Assembly (NCBI GenBank): GCA_020636005.1
Contig: JACJYR010000004.1
Location: 248,001-312,000 of the forward strand
Reading direction: 5' to 3'
Source of the DNA: Lewinellaceae bacterium
GTDB lineage: Bacteria > Bacteroidota > Bacteroidia > Chitinophagales > Saprospiraceae
Length of the DNA: 64,000 bases
Within the stretch, counting starts at the first letter, position 1. Each line of letters begins with the position of its first letter. The notes under the pieces are model-generated. The model saw only the letters and a list, made by a program, of their open reading frames with translations. It ran no database searches and was not told the DNA's origin. Shown in pieces: positions 33,200-41,577 of this stretch. Both the position numbers and the translations under genes were made by a program.

Positions 33200-36130
33200 A
33201 TGAAAAAAATCTTATTGTTTTCCCTCCTGTCCGTATTCACTATTTTCATTGGCAAAGCCCAGCAACTCGACCATGTGATGGGAGAGGTGATGGTGCAGTT
33301 GGAACCAGGGGCCAGCATCCGGCAACTGGCGGCCCGCATGGAAAAGCTCAAAGGAGTGCCCACCAAAGTACAGGTAGTAAGAGAGCTTTCCAGGCCCGTG
33401 CGCATCTGGCTGTTATCTTTTGATTTTACGGCCATCGATGAGAACGAATTCCTCGCCACCATCAAGCGGCAACCAGAAGCGGCAGAGGCCCAGTTCAACC
33501 ACATCCTCCAGTTTCGGGCCACCGAACCCAACGACCCGAATTTCAGCCAGCAATGGCAATGGGTCAACACGGGCCAGGGTGGCGGCACTGTTGATGCCGA
33601 TGTGGACGCCGACCTCGCATGGGATATTACCACCGGCGGAAAAACGGCTTCGGGCGATGACATTGTCGTCTGTGTGGTGGAAGGCTGCAACCGCAACCAC
33701 CCAGACCTGCAGGGCAACCTTTGGTTCAACAACGACGAAATCCCCAACAACGGCTTGGACGACGACGGCAACGGCTATGTGGACGATTACAAAGGCTGGA
33801 ACATCGGCACAGACAATGACCAGGTTAATTCAGAGGATCACGGAACCACTGTTTCCGGAATGATCGGAGCCAAGGGCAACAACAGCCTGATGGTGACGGG
33901 CATCAACTGGGATGTGAAAATCATGCACGTAGATTTTGCAGGTGTCAGCGAAGCCAACTCCATCGAGGCTTATACCTATCCACTCATCATGCGCAAGCGA
34001 TACAATGAAAGCGGTGGCACAGCAGGTGCCTTTGTCGTTGCCACGAACTCATCCTGGGGCACTGACAATGGCCAGCCCAGCAGCGCCCCCCTTTGGTGCG
34101 CCTTTTACGATTCGTTGGGTGCCGCAGGCATTTTGAGTTGTGGATCCACCGCCAACAATAATGTAAACATAGATGTGGTCGGTGATCTTCCGACCGCCTG
34201 CCCCAGTGAGTTCATGATATCTGTGACTGCCACCAACAACAAGGACATTAGGACTTTTTCCGCCTATGGTATTGAAAATGTGGACGTGGGGGCACCTGGG
34301 GAGAATGTCCTGAGCCTGGGCCTGAACGGGACAACTACCCAATCCGGTACTTCCTTTGCCTCGCCCCTCACGGCCGGCATCATTGGCTTGTTGTACTCCG
34401 CACCCTGTATCAGCCTCGGCCCCGACGCCATCAGCGAGCCTGCGGCCACCGCCCTTAAAGTCAGGGATGCCCTTTTTGCAGGGGTTGATGTGGTGCCAAA
34501 CCTGGTGGGCAAGGTCAAATACGGCGGCAGGGTGAACGCCTACAATAGCCTGCTGTTGTTATTGGCCAATTGTGGCCCATGCCCAAAACCGTATGGAATA
34601 AACATAAGCGATGTGACCGAAACCCAGGCGAATATAGTTTGGGGATCGACGGATTCTACCTTGCTGACCAACTTCCGCTGGCGGGTGCTGGGAGATACTA
34701 CCTGGATTGAAATTGACAGCGCAAGCAGCCCGGTAGTGTTAGCCAATTTGGCTACCTGCACCGAATATGAGTTCCAGTTGGAAGATTTTTGCACCGATAC
34801 CACCAGCGGTTTTACGCCTTCCTTTTATTTTAAAACAGATGGATGCTGCGAGCCGCCTTCCGAAGTAAACATTGCCAATGTTACTGAAAACAGTGCCATC
34901 GCAAGCTGGAACCCAGTGCTGGCTGCCAACGCCTACAATGTCCAGTTGACGACGCCGCAGGGTAACCTGCTGTTTGAAAACCTGGTCAACACTTCCTTCG
35001 CCTTTACTGATCTTGAACCCTGCACGGAATATATCGTCCACGTTCAAACCGTTTGCGATACCGGTACCACCAACTTCGGGCTGCCCGTCCAGTTCCTGAC
35101 CATGGGCTGCGGTGCCTGCCTGGACAAGACCTATTGTACCTCCAACTCTTCTGACGCTGCGGAAGAATGGATTGAAAATGTCACCCTGAACACCTTGAAC
35201 AACACTTCCGGCTCAGATGGTGGCTATGGCGATTACTCCGGTTTTTCTACAGATTTGCTCACCTACAACCAATATGATATTTCCCTGACCCCAGGTTTTT
35301 CCGCCATCCCATACAATGAACGCTGGGCGGTTTGGATAGACTACAACCAGGACGGCGTTTTCAACAACATCAATGAAAGGGCCTTCAGCTCCTCCTCTGC
35401 GACCAGTGCCACCGTGAACGGCTCTTTTGTGGTGCCCGGAAGCGCCCTTCCCGGCCTTACCCGGATGAGGGTGACCATGCGCTACAATCAAAGCCCCAAC
35501 AGCCCCTGTACCAATGACTATGGCGAAGTGGAGGATTATTGCATCAACATCGGCGAAGGAACCATGCCCGATTGCGGCGTACCTTCCAACTTTGATACGA
35601 CCGAGGTCAAATACGACAACGCAACCCTCGTTTGGGATGAAATAGCCGATGCACAGGGCTATGATGTGCGGTTCAGGAAGAATGGGGCGAGTAACTGGAG
35701 CGTCGTTACTGCGCCCACCAATCAAGTACAACTCCTCAGCATTGATCCCTGCACGGAATTCGAGTGCCAGGTAAGGTCAACTTGCATCGGTGTGCAAGGC
35801 GCATGGTCGGCCAGCCTTCTTTTTACCACTGATTGTGTCAATGCTTTGGCGGAAAAAACACAGGCACCTATTTCATTGATAGTTCGCCCCAACCCATTTT
35901 CCAGTGCCCTTTGGGTTGATGTTGAAATTGCGCAAAGCCAGGAAGTTCGGATGCAGTTGTTAGATGCCTGTGGGAAGGTGCTTTTTGAAAAAACCAGCTT
36001 TGTTACGAACGGAAAGCACACCTTTGGTATAAGTGAAAAAGGGGCAGTTTCGGCATGGCCGGATGGCATTTATTTCCTCAAAGTCGTAGTTGGGGAAAAT
36101 TGTTTGGTCAAAAAAGTCATCAGGCAATAA
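33200..36130 (+). CDS. Secreted subtilisin-like (S8) protease, T9SS substrate
   Basis: 976 residues. The signal peptide is MKKILLFSLLSVFTIFIGKAQ, and a prodomain-like stretch runs to about 130. The S8 domain (about 135-440) has His214 in DHGTTVSG and Ser385 in GTSFASP, but where DTG is expected the sequence is VVEGCNRNHPDL, with Glu161 in place of the catalytic Asp. Two fibronectin-III-like domains (about 465-640), a GEVED domain (about 650-795: WIDYNQDGVF...YGEVEDYC) and a third fibronectin-like domain follow. The last 85 residues are a type IX sorting domain (RPNPFSS...GIYFLKV). It should reach the cell surface or medium. Confidence 0.9.
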   Translation: MKKILLFSLLSVFTIFIGKAQQLDHVMGEVMVQLEPGASIRQLAARMEKLKGVPTKVQVVRELSRPVRIWLLSFDFTAIDENEFLATIKRQPEAAEAQFNHILQFRATEPNDPNFSQQWQWVNTGQGGGTVDADVDADLAWDITTGGKTASGDDIVVCVVEGCNRNHPDLQGNLWFNNDEIPNNGLDDDGNGYVDDYKGWNIGTDNDQVNSEDHGTTVSGMIGAKGNNSLMVTGINWDVKIMHVDFAGVSEANSIEAYTYPLIMRKRYNESGGTAGAFVVATNSSWGTDNGQPSSAPLWCAFYDSLGAAGILSCGSTANNNVNIDVVGDLPTACPSEFMISVTATNNKDIRTFSAYGIENVDVGAPGENVLSLGLNGTTTQSGTSFASPLTAGIIGLLYSAPCISLGPDAISEPAATALKVRDALFAGVDVVPNLVGKVKYGGRVNAYNSLLLLLANCGPCPKPYGINISDVTETQANIVWGSTDSTLLTNFRWRVLGDTTWIEIDSASSPVVLANLATCTEYEFQLEDFCTDTTSGFTPSFYFKTDGCCEPPSEVNIANVTENSAIASWNPVLAANAYNVQLTTPQGNLLFENLVNTSFAFTDLEPCTEYIVHVQTVCDTGTTNFGLPVQFLTMGCGACLDKTYCTSNSSDAAEEWIENVTLNTLNNTSGSDGGYGDYSGFSTDLLTYNQYDISLTPGFSAIPYNERWAVWIDYNQDGVFNNINERAFSSSSATSATVNGSFVVPGSALPGLTRMRVTMRYNQSPNSPCTNDYGEVEDYCINIGEGTMPDCGVPSNFDTTEVKYDNATLVWDEIADAQGYDVRFRKNGASNWSVVTAPTNQVQLLSIDPCTEFECQVRSTCIGVQGAWSASLLFTTDCVNALAEKTQAPISLIVRPNPFSSALWVDVEIAQSQEVRMQLLDACGKVLFEKTSFVTNGKHTFGISEKGAVSAWPDGIYFLKVVVGENCLVKKVIRQ

Positions 36131-36138
36131 GGGAAACA

Positions 36139-36723
36139 CTACCTGGTTTCCTTCACGTCAATGTCCCAGTATTCCGGGCGGCGCACCTCGCCGCGCTGGC
36201 CGATGTTTTCGCCCTGGTAGTTGCCAAAACATTCCAGGATGTTGATGAAAATATCTTCCCTTTTTTCAATGAACCGGCGGAAAAGCGCCAGCACTTCCAG
36301 CATGGTGGCGCATTTCCTGCCGTTGCGGAGGTCAATGATCCACTTGCCTTTCAGCCCCTCCTGCTCTTTGTGGATGGGGCGGTTTACCCTGGTTTTAGGC
36401 ATCAGAAAAAGGTCTATGACACTAAAGAAATAATACCCGCCGAGCAGGTTGTCCCGCACCACCATGCCTGAGTAAGGGGCGTATGCCAGTATCTTCCGGG
36501 CCGCCAGATCATCCATAATGAATGTATGTGGCTCCTGGTCCTTCGAGAGGTGCCAGTTGGACAGGTTGTAGTGCTGCCTTTTCTCCTTGGCGTCGAAATG
36601 AAATTTCCATTGCTCATCCAACTGGACAGAAAAATCCAGCCGCTTGAAGGAGCTGGAGTTATCCTTGTATTCCAGGTTGTTCTTTTTAAAAAAGGCTTTT
36701 ATTTCCTGTTCAAAGCTTTGCAT
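36139..36723 (-). CDS. Hypothetical cytoplasmic protein
   Basis: 194 residues, no signal peptide or membrane span, rich in Lys, Arg and aromatic residues. It opens MQSFEQEIKAFFKKNNLEYKD, has a beta-rich middle (RLDFSVQLDEQWKFHFDAKEKRQHYNL, shown in part) and a segment DLFLMPKTRVNRP, and ends in a helical stretch. The aromatic and basic mix suggests nucleic-acid or nucleotide contact, but no motif is diagnostic and I recognise no family. It converges with the S8 protease, 8 bp apart. Upstream is a run of CATTGCTT repeats and then the CTCTCATC array. Confidence 0.65.
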   Translation of the reverse strand: MQSFEQEIKAFFKKNNLEYKDNSSSFKRLDFSVQLDEQWKFHFDAKEKRQHYNLSNWHLSKDQEPHTFIMDDLAARKILAYAPYSGMVVRDNLLGGYYFFSVIDLFLMPKTRVNRPIHKEQEGLKGKWIIDLRNGRKCATMLEVLALFRRFIEKREDIFINILECFGNYQGENIGQRGEVRRPEYWDIDVKETR

Positions 36724-36770
36724 TGTTGCATTGTTTCATTGCTTCATTGCTTCATTGCTTAGCATTCATT

Positions 36771-36800
36771 CTCTCATCCTCTCATCCTCTCATTCTCTCA
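36771..36800 (-). repeat. Short CTCTCATC tandem array
   Basis: Four units of CTCATCCT/CTCATTCT, the complement of the GAGGATGA unit at 20147-20242. It touches the 3' end of the next gene (stop at 36798). A CATTGCTT octamer run precedes it at about 36722-36760. Confidence 0.7.
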
Positions 36801-37292
36801 AACCAACTCCATCACTCGCCCGTCGGGCAGGAGTTCCAGTTCCCTGGTAGTGCTTAAGTTGGCGTCGTACACTTCTTCGGAACCTTCGGTCAGGCCGCTG
36901 ACGATGTAGATGGTAAAATCCGTGTCAATCCTGGCAGCGGAGCGCAGGATGCTGCTGCCATCGGACAAAGTGCCGGCAATAACCTGGCGGTCAATCAGTT
37001 TCCCACCTTTTTCAAAAGTTGCCAAAATGTACTGGTAGTTGAGCAGGCCTGCTTTCCAATAGACAATGGCGTGGAAATTTTTCACCTCGGCCAGGCGGAA
37101 ACACGCAATGTACTCGGTCAGGTCGTCCGGGTCATCCCCTTCCGGTTCGATGGGCAGCAGGTGCTCCATGACGAGCTTTTCGGGCAGGGGATCATTCTCG
37201 GCGCTAAACGTGTGGACGCTTTCCTCGCTCACGGACACCGGCAACTGTATCTCAGGGAACAGTTGGATAAAAGTATCAAAAGTGAATTTCAT
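36798..37292 (-). CDS. Hypothetical acidic protein
   Basis: 164 residues from ATG 37292, chosen because upstream in-frame codons to 37436 overlap the murB start and encode a hydrophobic stretch unlike the rest. The protein is acidic (LPIEPEGDDPDDLTEY) and globular, with no membrane span or signal. Strand-rich segments (FHAIVYWKAGLLNYQYILATFEKGGKLIDRQ, in part) suggest a small beta-domain. No family recognised. It is divergent from murB. Confidence 0.65.
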   Translation of the reverse strand: MKFTFDTFIQLFPEIQLPVSVSEESVHTFSAENDPLPEKLVMEHLLPIEPEGDDPDDLTEYIACFRLAEVKNFHAIVYWKAGLLNYQYILATFEKGGKLIDRQVIAGTLSDGSSILRSAARIDTDFTIYIVSGLTEGSEEVYDANLSTTRELELLPDGRVMELV

Positions 37293-37397
37293 GATTTTAG
37301 TTTTAAGGCTTGTGGGCTGTTCGCCCGCCGCATTTTCTGGAGCAGCCAGCAAATGTAAGGTCAGGGTGAAAAGAAAAGTTGTTTGAGGCCTAAAAAG

Positions 37398-37430
37398 TTT
37401 GAGGCAGTTCAGAAAGCAAGGATACTTTTG
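37398..37430 (+). promoter_or_regulatory. Promoter TTTG-N21-TACTTTTG of murB
   Basis: TTTG at 37398-37401, a 21-base spacer and TACTTTTG at 37423-37430 (exact -7). The ATG at 37435 is only 4 bases beyond the -7 box, so the transcript start should fall on or just after the start codon's first base; a leaderless message or a slightly later start is implied. Confidence 0.6.
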
Positions 37431-37434
37431 CAAC

Positions 37435-38466
37435 ATGCAGATAATACAGCATTACCCATTAAAAAGACTCAACACCTTTGGCCTCAACGCCTTTGCCGAA
37501 CGGTTTTGCGAAGTAAAATCGGTCGAAGAACTGGCAGCAGCGGCATTGCCGCCCCCAGGCTCCCTGCACATCCTGGGAGGGGGCAGCAATATTTTACTGA
37601 CTGCCGACTTGCCCGGGCTGGTGATAAAAAACAACATCGGCGGGATAAACATTTTTGAAGAGGACGATGATTCGGCTATCGTTGCAGCAGGTGGCGGGGT
37701 CGGTTGGCACGAATTGGTATTATGGAGCCTTCATAAAAACCTCGGCGGATTGGAAAACCTGTCCCTCATCCCCGGCAGTGTGGGGGCTGCGCCTATCCAG
37801 AATATCGGGGCTTATGGCGTGGAACTGAAAGATGTATTTCACCAACTGGATGCGTTTGAACTGGCCACTGGAAACATGGTAAGTTTCGATGCCCAGTCAT
37901 GCCGTTTCGGCTACCGGGACAGTGTTTTTAAAAATGAATGCAGCGGGAAATATTGCATTACCAAGGTTTTTTTAAAACTCTCCAAACACCACCAACTCCG
38001 CCTGGAATATGGCGACATCCGCCGCACCCTGGAGGAAATGAACATCGCCGATCCTACCATCCAGGACGTCAGCAAGGCGGTGATCCATATCCGCCAAAGC
38101 AAGCTGCCCGATCCGGAGGCAATTGGAAACGCAGGTAGTTTTTTTAAAAACCCTGAAATCATGGAAGGGCAGTTATTGGATCTGCAAAAGAAGTTCCCGG
38201 GCATGGTTCATTACCCCACCCCCACCGGCACCTGGAAAATCCCGGCTGGCTGGCTCATCGAGCAGGCTGGCTGGAAGGGAAAACGCTTTGGCGACGCAGG
38301 CTGCCATACCCGCCAGGCACTGGTACTGGTCAATTATGGAAATGCGAGGGGTGCTGAGATTTTGGACCTGGCCCGCCGCATCCAGGAATCCGTCGTGGCT
38401 ATGTTTGGGATACACCTTTCACCGGAGGTCAATATTTGGGGCACGGAGGGTGTCAAAATGCCATGA
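37435..38466 (+). CDS. murB: UDP-N-acetylmuramate dehydrogenase
   Basis: 343 residues from ATG 37435, which gives the family start MQIIQHYPLKRLNTFGLNAF. An FAD enzyme that reduces the enolpyruvyl group in peptidoglycan precursor synthesis. The FAD-binding region has LGGGSNIL near 46-53 and SLIPGSVGAAPIQNIGAYG near 107-125. The catalytic Ser is in NAGSFFKNP near 232 and the late Glu is in SPEVNIWG near the C-terminus. Its size fits the type I (E. coli-like) enzyme. It overlaps the convergent maf gene by 14 bp. Confidence 0.95.
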   Translation: MQIIQHYPLKRLNTFGLNAFAERFCEVKSVEELAAAALPPPGSLHILGGGSNILLTADLPGLVIKNNIGGINIFEEDDDSAIVAAGGGVGWHELVLWSLHKNLGGLENLSLIPGSVGAAPIQNIGAYGVELKDVFHQLDAFELATGNMVSFDAQSCRFGYRDSVFKNECSGKYCITKVFLKLSKHHQLRLEYGDIRRTLEEMNIADPTIQDVSKAVIHIRQSKLPDPEAIGNAGSFFKNPEIMEGQLLDLQKKFPGMVHYPTPTGTWKIPAGWLIEQAGWKGKRFGDAGCHTRQALVLVNYGNARGAEILDLARRIQESVVAMFGIHLSPEVNIWGTEGVKMP

Positions 38467-39028
38467 GTTCCCGGTAAACGCAATCCATCGGCAAGCCCAT
38501 GATATTGGAATAGGTACCCTCTATTTTTGAAATCTTGCACAGGCCGATCCACTCCTGGATGGCGTAGCTGCCGGCCTTGTCGAAGGGTTGGAATTTTTCC
38601 AGGTAATAGTGGATTTCTTCCTCCGACAACCGTTCAAAATGAACCTGTGACACCGCCGAGAAAATCCTTTTTTTATTGCGGGACAACAGGCAAACTCCTG
38701 TCATCACGGTATGCACCCTGCCCGAAAGCTCCATGAGAATCCTTTTAGCATCCTCCATGTCTGTCGGCTTCCCGTAGATTTTGCCATCCAGGATGACTAC
38801 ACAATCGGACGCCAGCAATATCTCTTCATCACTGGTCAGGAAGTCCCGGCATGCCATTGCCTTTACCTCTGCCAGGTAGGGGGCTACAGCATCTGCCGGC
38901 ATATCTTCCGGATAGACCTCCTCCACTTCTTTGGTCTTTATTTCAATTTGAAAACCAGCATCCCGCAGCAGTTGGCTGCGGCGGGGAGATTTGGATGCGA
39001 GGATGATTTTTTTATTGAAAATGTCCAT
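38453..39028 (-). CDS. maf: Maf-like nucleotide pyrophosphatase
   Basis: 191 residues. ILASKSPRRSQLLRDAGF near 10-27 is the Maf signature, and LLASDCVVILDGKIYGKP near 70-87 carries the catalytic Asp and Lys. KAGSYAIQEW near 150 matches the usual GKAGaYgIQ segment. Maf proteins hydrolyse dTTP, UTP or modified nucleotides and may keep them out of nucleic acids; this one looks like the dTTP/UTP subgroup. It lies just downstream of the UbiA-like gene on the same strand. Confidence 0.92.
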   Translation of the reverse strand: MDIFNKKIILASKSPRRSQLLRDAGFQIEIKTKEVEEVYPEDMPADAVAPYLAEVKAMACRDFLTSDEEILLASDCVVILDGKIYGKPTDMEDAKRILMELSGRVHTVMTGVCLLSRNKKRIFSAVSQVHFERLSEEEIHYYLEKFQPFDKAGSYAIQEWIGLCKISKIEGTYSNIMGLPMDCVYRELMAF

Positions 39029-39069
39029 ATTTAAAGCAGCGTTATCGTTTATCAGTCATTGGTTATTTT

Positions 39070-39984
39070 TCAAATACTTATTAAAACAAGCAACACCAGC
39101 CCTGCCGCCATGATGAGTTTTGTAAAAAAACTGAGCTGTGAGAAATCTTCCTTCCGAGCTGCTTTTACCAATAAAAATACAACACCGGCATTTGGGAAAA
39201 TGATAGCGGCCCCAGCAAATACAAGCCCCAGCCATTGATCATTTTTATAAAGCCACCAGGCAAATGACAGCATTATCAACAGCAGCGAAAGTGCTAAAAA
39301 AATAGCTGCCCGTTTGGCCATTTGGAATCCTGACACAATGGGCAACGTGCGTAAACCTGCCACGGCATCCCCTTCCACATCTTCCACATCTTTTATGATT
39401 TCCCGCAGCAGGGTGGATAAAAAGGCGAACAGCACGTATCCTCCAAACAAAAGTGAAATCCGCCCAGCCAACGCAGGCTGCTCAACTGAAATTGATGCGA
39501 ATGCCTCCCGCTCCGCAAACAGCACTATGCCCGCCACGTCGGCACAAAACAGCGCCACAACCAGGTTGCCCAACAAAGGCATTTTTTTAAAAAACCGGGA
39601 ATAGAGCCAAAGACCGAAAACCGCCCCCGGATAAATCAATACCAGCGAAGGTTTTTCCACAAAAACCGCCAGGTGCCATGCGACCGCCAAACCCAACAAG
39701 CTCAACGTCAGGTAAAGCCAGGAAGCCTTTTTTCTCGAAAAAGACGTATTGATAAACACCTTCCCAGGCTTGTTCACCAGGTCTGTTTCATAGTCCAGGA
39801 TGTCGTTGATGATATAACCGCCGGCTGTGATGAGCAGGGTGGTCAGTACGAAGAGGAAGAAATGCCAGTGATCGAGCGTCGGCGAAATTCCTGCTTTTTG
39901 GAGCGCTGGCAACAGGACCAAATATTGAAGTAAATATTGGGTAAGTGCTACAATCAGTAAATTTGGCCATCGTACTATTCCCAT
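39070..39984 (-). CDS. UbiA-family prenyltransferase
   Basis: 304 residues, about nine membrane spans. The two Asp-rich motifs are NDILDYETDLVNKP near 60-73 and REIIKDVEDVEGDAVAG near 193-209, which bind the prenyl diphosphate through magnesium. The YETDxxNKP form is that of the geranylgeranylglycerol-phosphate/(S)-2,3-type branch common in Bacteroidota rather than MenA, though the acceptor cannot be told from sequence. Inner membrane. It sits between a KdsC-like phosphatase and maf on the same strand. Confidence 0.85.
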   Translation of the reverse strand: MGIVRWPNLLIVALTQYLLQYLVLLPALQKAGISPTLDHWHFFLFVLTTLLITAGGYIINDILDYETDLVNKPGKVFINTSFSRKKASWLYLTLSLLGLAVAWHLAVFVEKPSLVLIYPGAVFGLWLYSRFFKKMPLLGNLVVALFCADVAGIVLFAEREAFASISVEQPALAGRISLLFGGYVLFAFLSTLLREIIKDVEDVEGDAVAGLRTLPIVSGFQMAKRAAIFLALSLLLIMLSFAWWLYKNDQWLGLVFAGAAIIFPNAGVVFLLVKAARKEDFSQLSFFTKLIMAAGLVLLVLISI

Positions 39985-39990
39985 TCACCA

Positions 39991-40101
39991 TTATATAACG
40001 ATTTGAAAATAACTTCCCTGTTTTGATTTTGAAACCCCTGAACTGAAAGGGTTTCTAAAAATAATCCCGATTTCACATCGGGATTATTTTTCCTTCGATC
40101 C
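39991..40101. repeat. Palindromic element, family C copy 3
   Basis: TATATAACG start, hairpin AAACCCCTGAACTGAAAGGGTTT, hairpin CCCGATTTCACATCGGG and end ATTTTTCCTTCGATCC. It lies 6 bp before the UbiA start codon, so any promoter for that gene is inside or beyond it. A fragment of the same end recurs at about 40162-40180. Confidence 0.78.
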
Positions 40102-40184
40102 CAAGTGACGATTGAATAATTACTTGTCATTTGTAATTCTGAAACCACTCCGGGGCAAGGTTATTTTTCCATTGATCCTAACCA

Positions 40185-40748
40185 TTAACCATTTCCTTTC
40201 CAGACCCCGTTGAGTTTCATCACCTTTTCAATGACGTCCCTGGCACAGCCTTCCCCTCCCTTGTATGGTGAAATATATTTGACCATGGCCAGGATTTCCG
40301 GTGCAGCATCGTGGGGGCAGCAGGAAAGGCCGACCCTCTTGAGCACCTGATAGTCCGGCAGGTCGTCGCCCATGTAAAGGATGCCATCCTCGTGCAGGTC
40401 GTAGGCATCGAGGAATTCTTCATAGGCTTTCAATTTGTTGTCGATGCCATATACGATATCCGAAATGCCCAGTGCCCGCAACCTGTCGAGCACGCCCACA
40501 GATTTGCCACCGGTAATGATCAGAATTTTATATTCTTCCTGCACGGCCATTTTCAGGGCATAGCCATCCCTTACCGACATGGAACGCAGCAGTTCCCCTT
40601 TTTCCGTAATGAGTACGTTCCCGTTTGTCAGCACCCCATCCACATCGAAAATAAAGGTATGGATGCCCCGGAAATGTTCCAGTACATTGGCGGCTGGGAG
40701 GAAGTTCTGCAGGTTGTCAGGAGGGTAGGACGGTTCGAGTAAATCCAT
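40185..40748 (-). CDS. KdsC-like HAD phosphatase (3-deoxy-D-manno-octulosonate 8-phosphate phosphatase)
   Basis: 187 residues, a C0-type HAD without cap. The nucleophile motif is FDVDGVLTNG near 35-44, motif II is IITGGK near 78-83, and the metal motif is GDDLPDYQVLKRVGLSCCPHDA near 126-147, all typical of KdsC. It makes KDO for lipopolysaccharide. The 30-residue N-terminal extension is longer than in E. coli. iscX lies 26 bp upstream; the functional link is not obvious. Confidence 0.88.
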   Translation of the reverse strand: MDLLEPSYPPDNLQNFLPAANVLEHFRGIHTFIFDVDGVLTNGNVLITEKGELLRSMSVRDGYALKMAVQEEYKILIITGGKSVGVLDRLRALGISDIVYGIDNKLKAYEEFLDAYDLHEDGILYMGDDLPDYQVLKRVGLSCCPHDAAPEILAMVKYISPYKGGEGCARDVIEKVMKLNGVWKGNG

Positions 40749-40774
40749 TGATATTCAAAAGGTTAAATTGTTGG

Positions 40775-41023
40775 CTATTTGTTATTGTCCCTCCATTCGT
40801 ACACCCATTTGGCCTGGATCTGCTCCAGGTGGGCTTCGTTGGAGTCCTCCCTTTTTCCCATGAAATTCGGGATTTCCAAAATCCAGTCCAGCAGTTCAGT
40901 GAACCGGATGCGGTAGATTTTACTGGTATCGAATTCGTCGCCGAAACGCTCGTAGAGCTTCATGGCAATGTCTTCGTGGTCGTTCCAATGAATAGGATGG
41001 TTGTCGAAATCTTCAAAAGGCAT
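40775..41023 (-). CDS. iscX: Fe-S cluster assembly protein IscX
   Basis: 82 residues, slightly longer than the E. coli protein. IHWNDHEDIAMKLYERFGDEFD near 11-32 and YRIRFTELLDWILEIPNF near 38-54 match the W-x-D...D-P/E-I-A-x-x-L and F-x-x-L-x-x-x-I patterns. It is an acidic adaptor that binds the cysteine desulfurase IscS and modulates cluster assembly. The 2Fe-2S ferredoxin gene upstream supports this. The other isc genes are not in the window. Confidence 0.9.
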   Translation of the reverse strand: MPFEDFDNHPIHWNDHEDIAMKLYERFGDEFDTSKIYRIRFTELLDWILEIPNFMGKREDSNEAHLEQIQAKWVYEWRDNNK

Positions 41024-41063
41024 ATTGTAATGGTAAATGGTTAATGGTTAATGGTTAATGATG

Positions 41064-41189
41064 AGAATAACGGGTTCATTTTTTAAGTTCGTTGATTTTC
41101 AGGAGGTTAGATCATGGTGATTTTGAAAATCACCATGATCTCGTTTTTCAAACAACTGAAAATGTGGCAATTAATTTAACCCGTTATTC
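41064..41189. repeat. Palindromic element, family D copy 2
   Basis: Ends are perfect 12-bp inverted repeats GAATAACGGGTT (41064-41075) and its complement (41178-41189). The centre is identical to copy 1, 16-bp arms around one G. It lies between the ferredoxin and iscX genes, in the middle of an otherwise compact run. Confidence 0.85.
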
Positions 41190-41235
41190 GCAATAATGGT
41201 GAATGATTGGAACTTGCAATTTTTCACCATTAATG

Positions 41236-41577
41236 TCAGTGTTCATGTCCAATGATGCGGGATTGGTCGGGTATCTGCACTTCGATGACTGCTTCGTCTT
41301 CAAGAATAATGCACTGGCACCCAAGGCGGGATTCGAGCCTAGGGTTGATGGCCCGGTCCACAAAATCCATTTCCTTGTCAGAAATCTCTTCCAGGAATTC
41401 CTCGCCTTTTTCAACATAAACATGGCAGGTACTACATGCGCAGACCCCGCCGCAGTTGTGGTTGAGATGGATGTCGTTTTCTTCTGTCACCTCCAGGATG
41501 GACGTGTCTGCAGGTACGTTTTCTACAGTCACCGGGGCGATGGATTTATCTTCGAAAGTGAATTTTACTGTTGCCAT
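41236..41577 (-). CDS. fdx: 2Fe-2S ferredoxin (ISC type)
   Basis: 113 residues, adrenodoxin-like. The cluster ligands are in CGGVCACSTC (pattern C-x5-C-x2-C near 43-52) and the fourth Cys is in LGCQC near 86. No signal peptide. It supplies electrons for Fe-S cluster assembly or related reductive steps. iscX follows on the same strand, separated by a palindromic element. Confidence 0.93.
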   Translation of the reverse strand: MATVKFTFEDKSIAPVTVENVPADTSILEVTEENDIHLNHNCGGVCACSTCHVYVEKGEEFLEEISDKEMDFVDRAINPRLESRLGCQCIILEDEAVIEVQIPDQSRIIGHEH

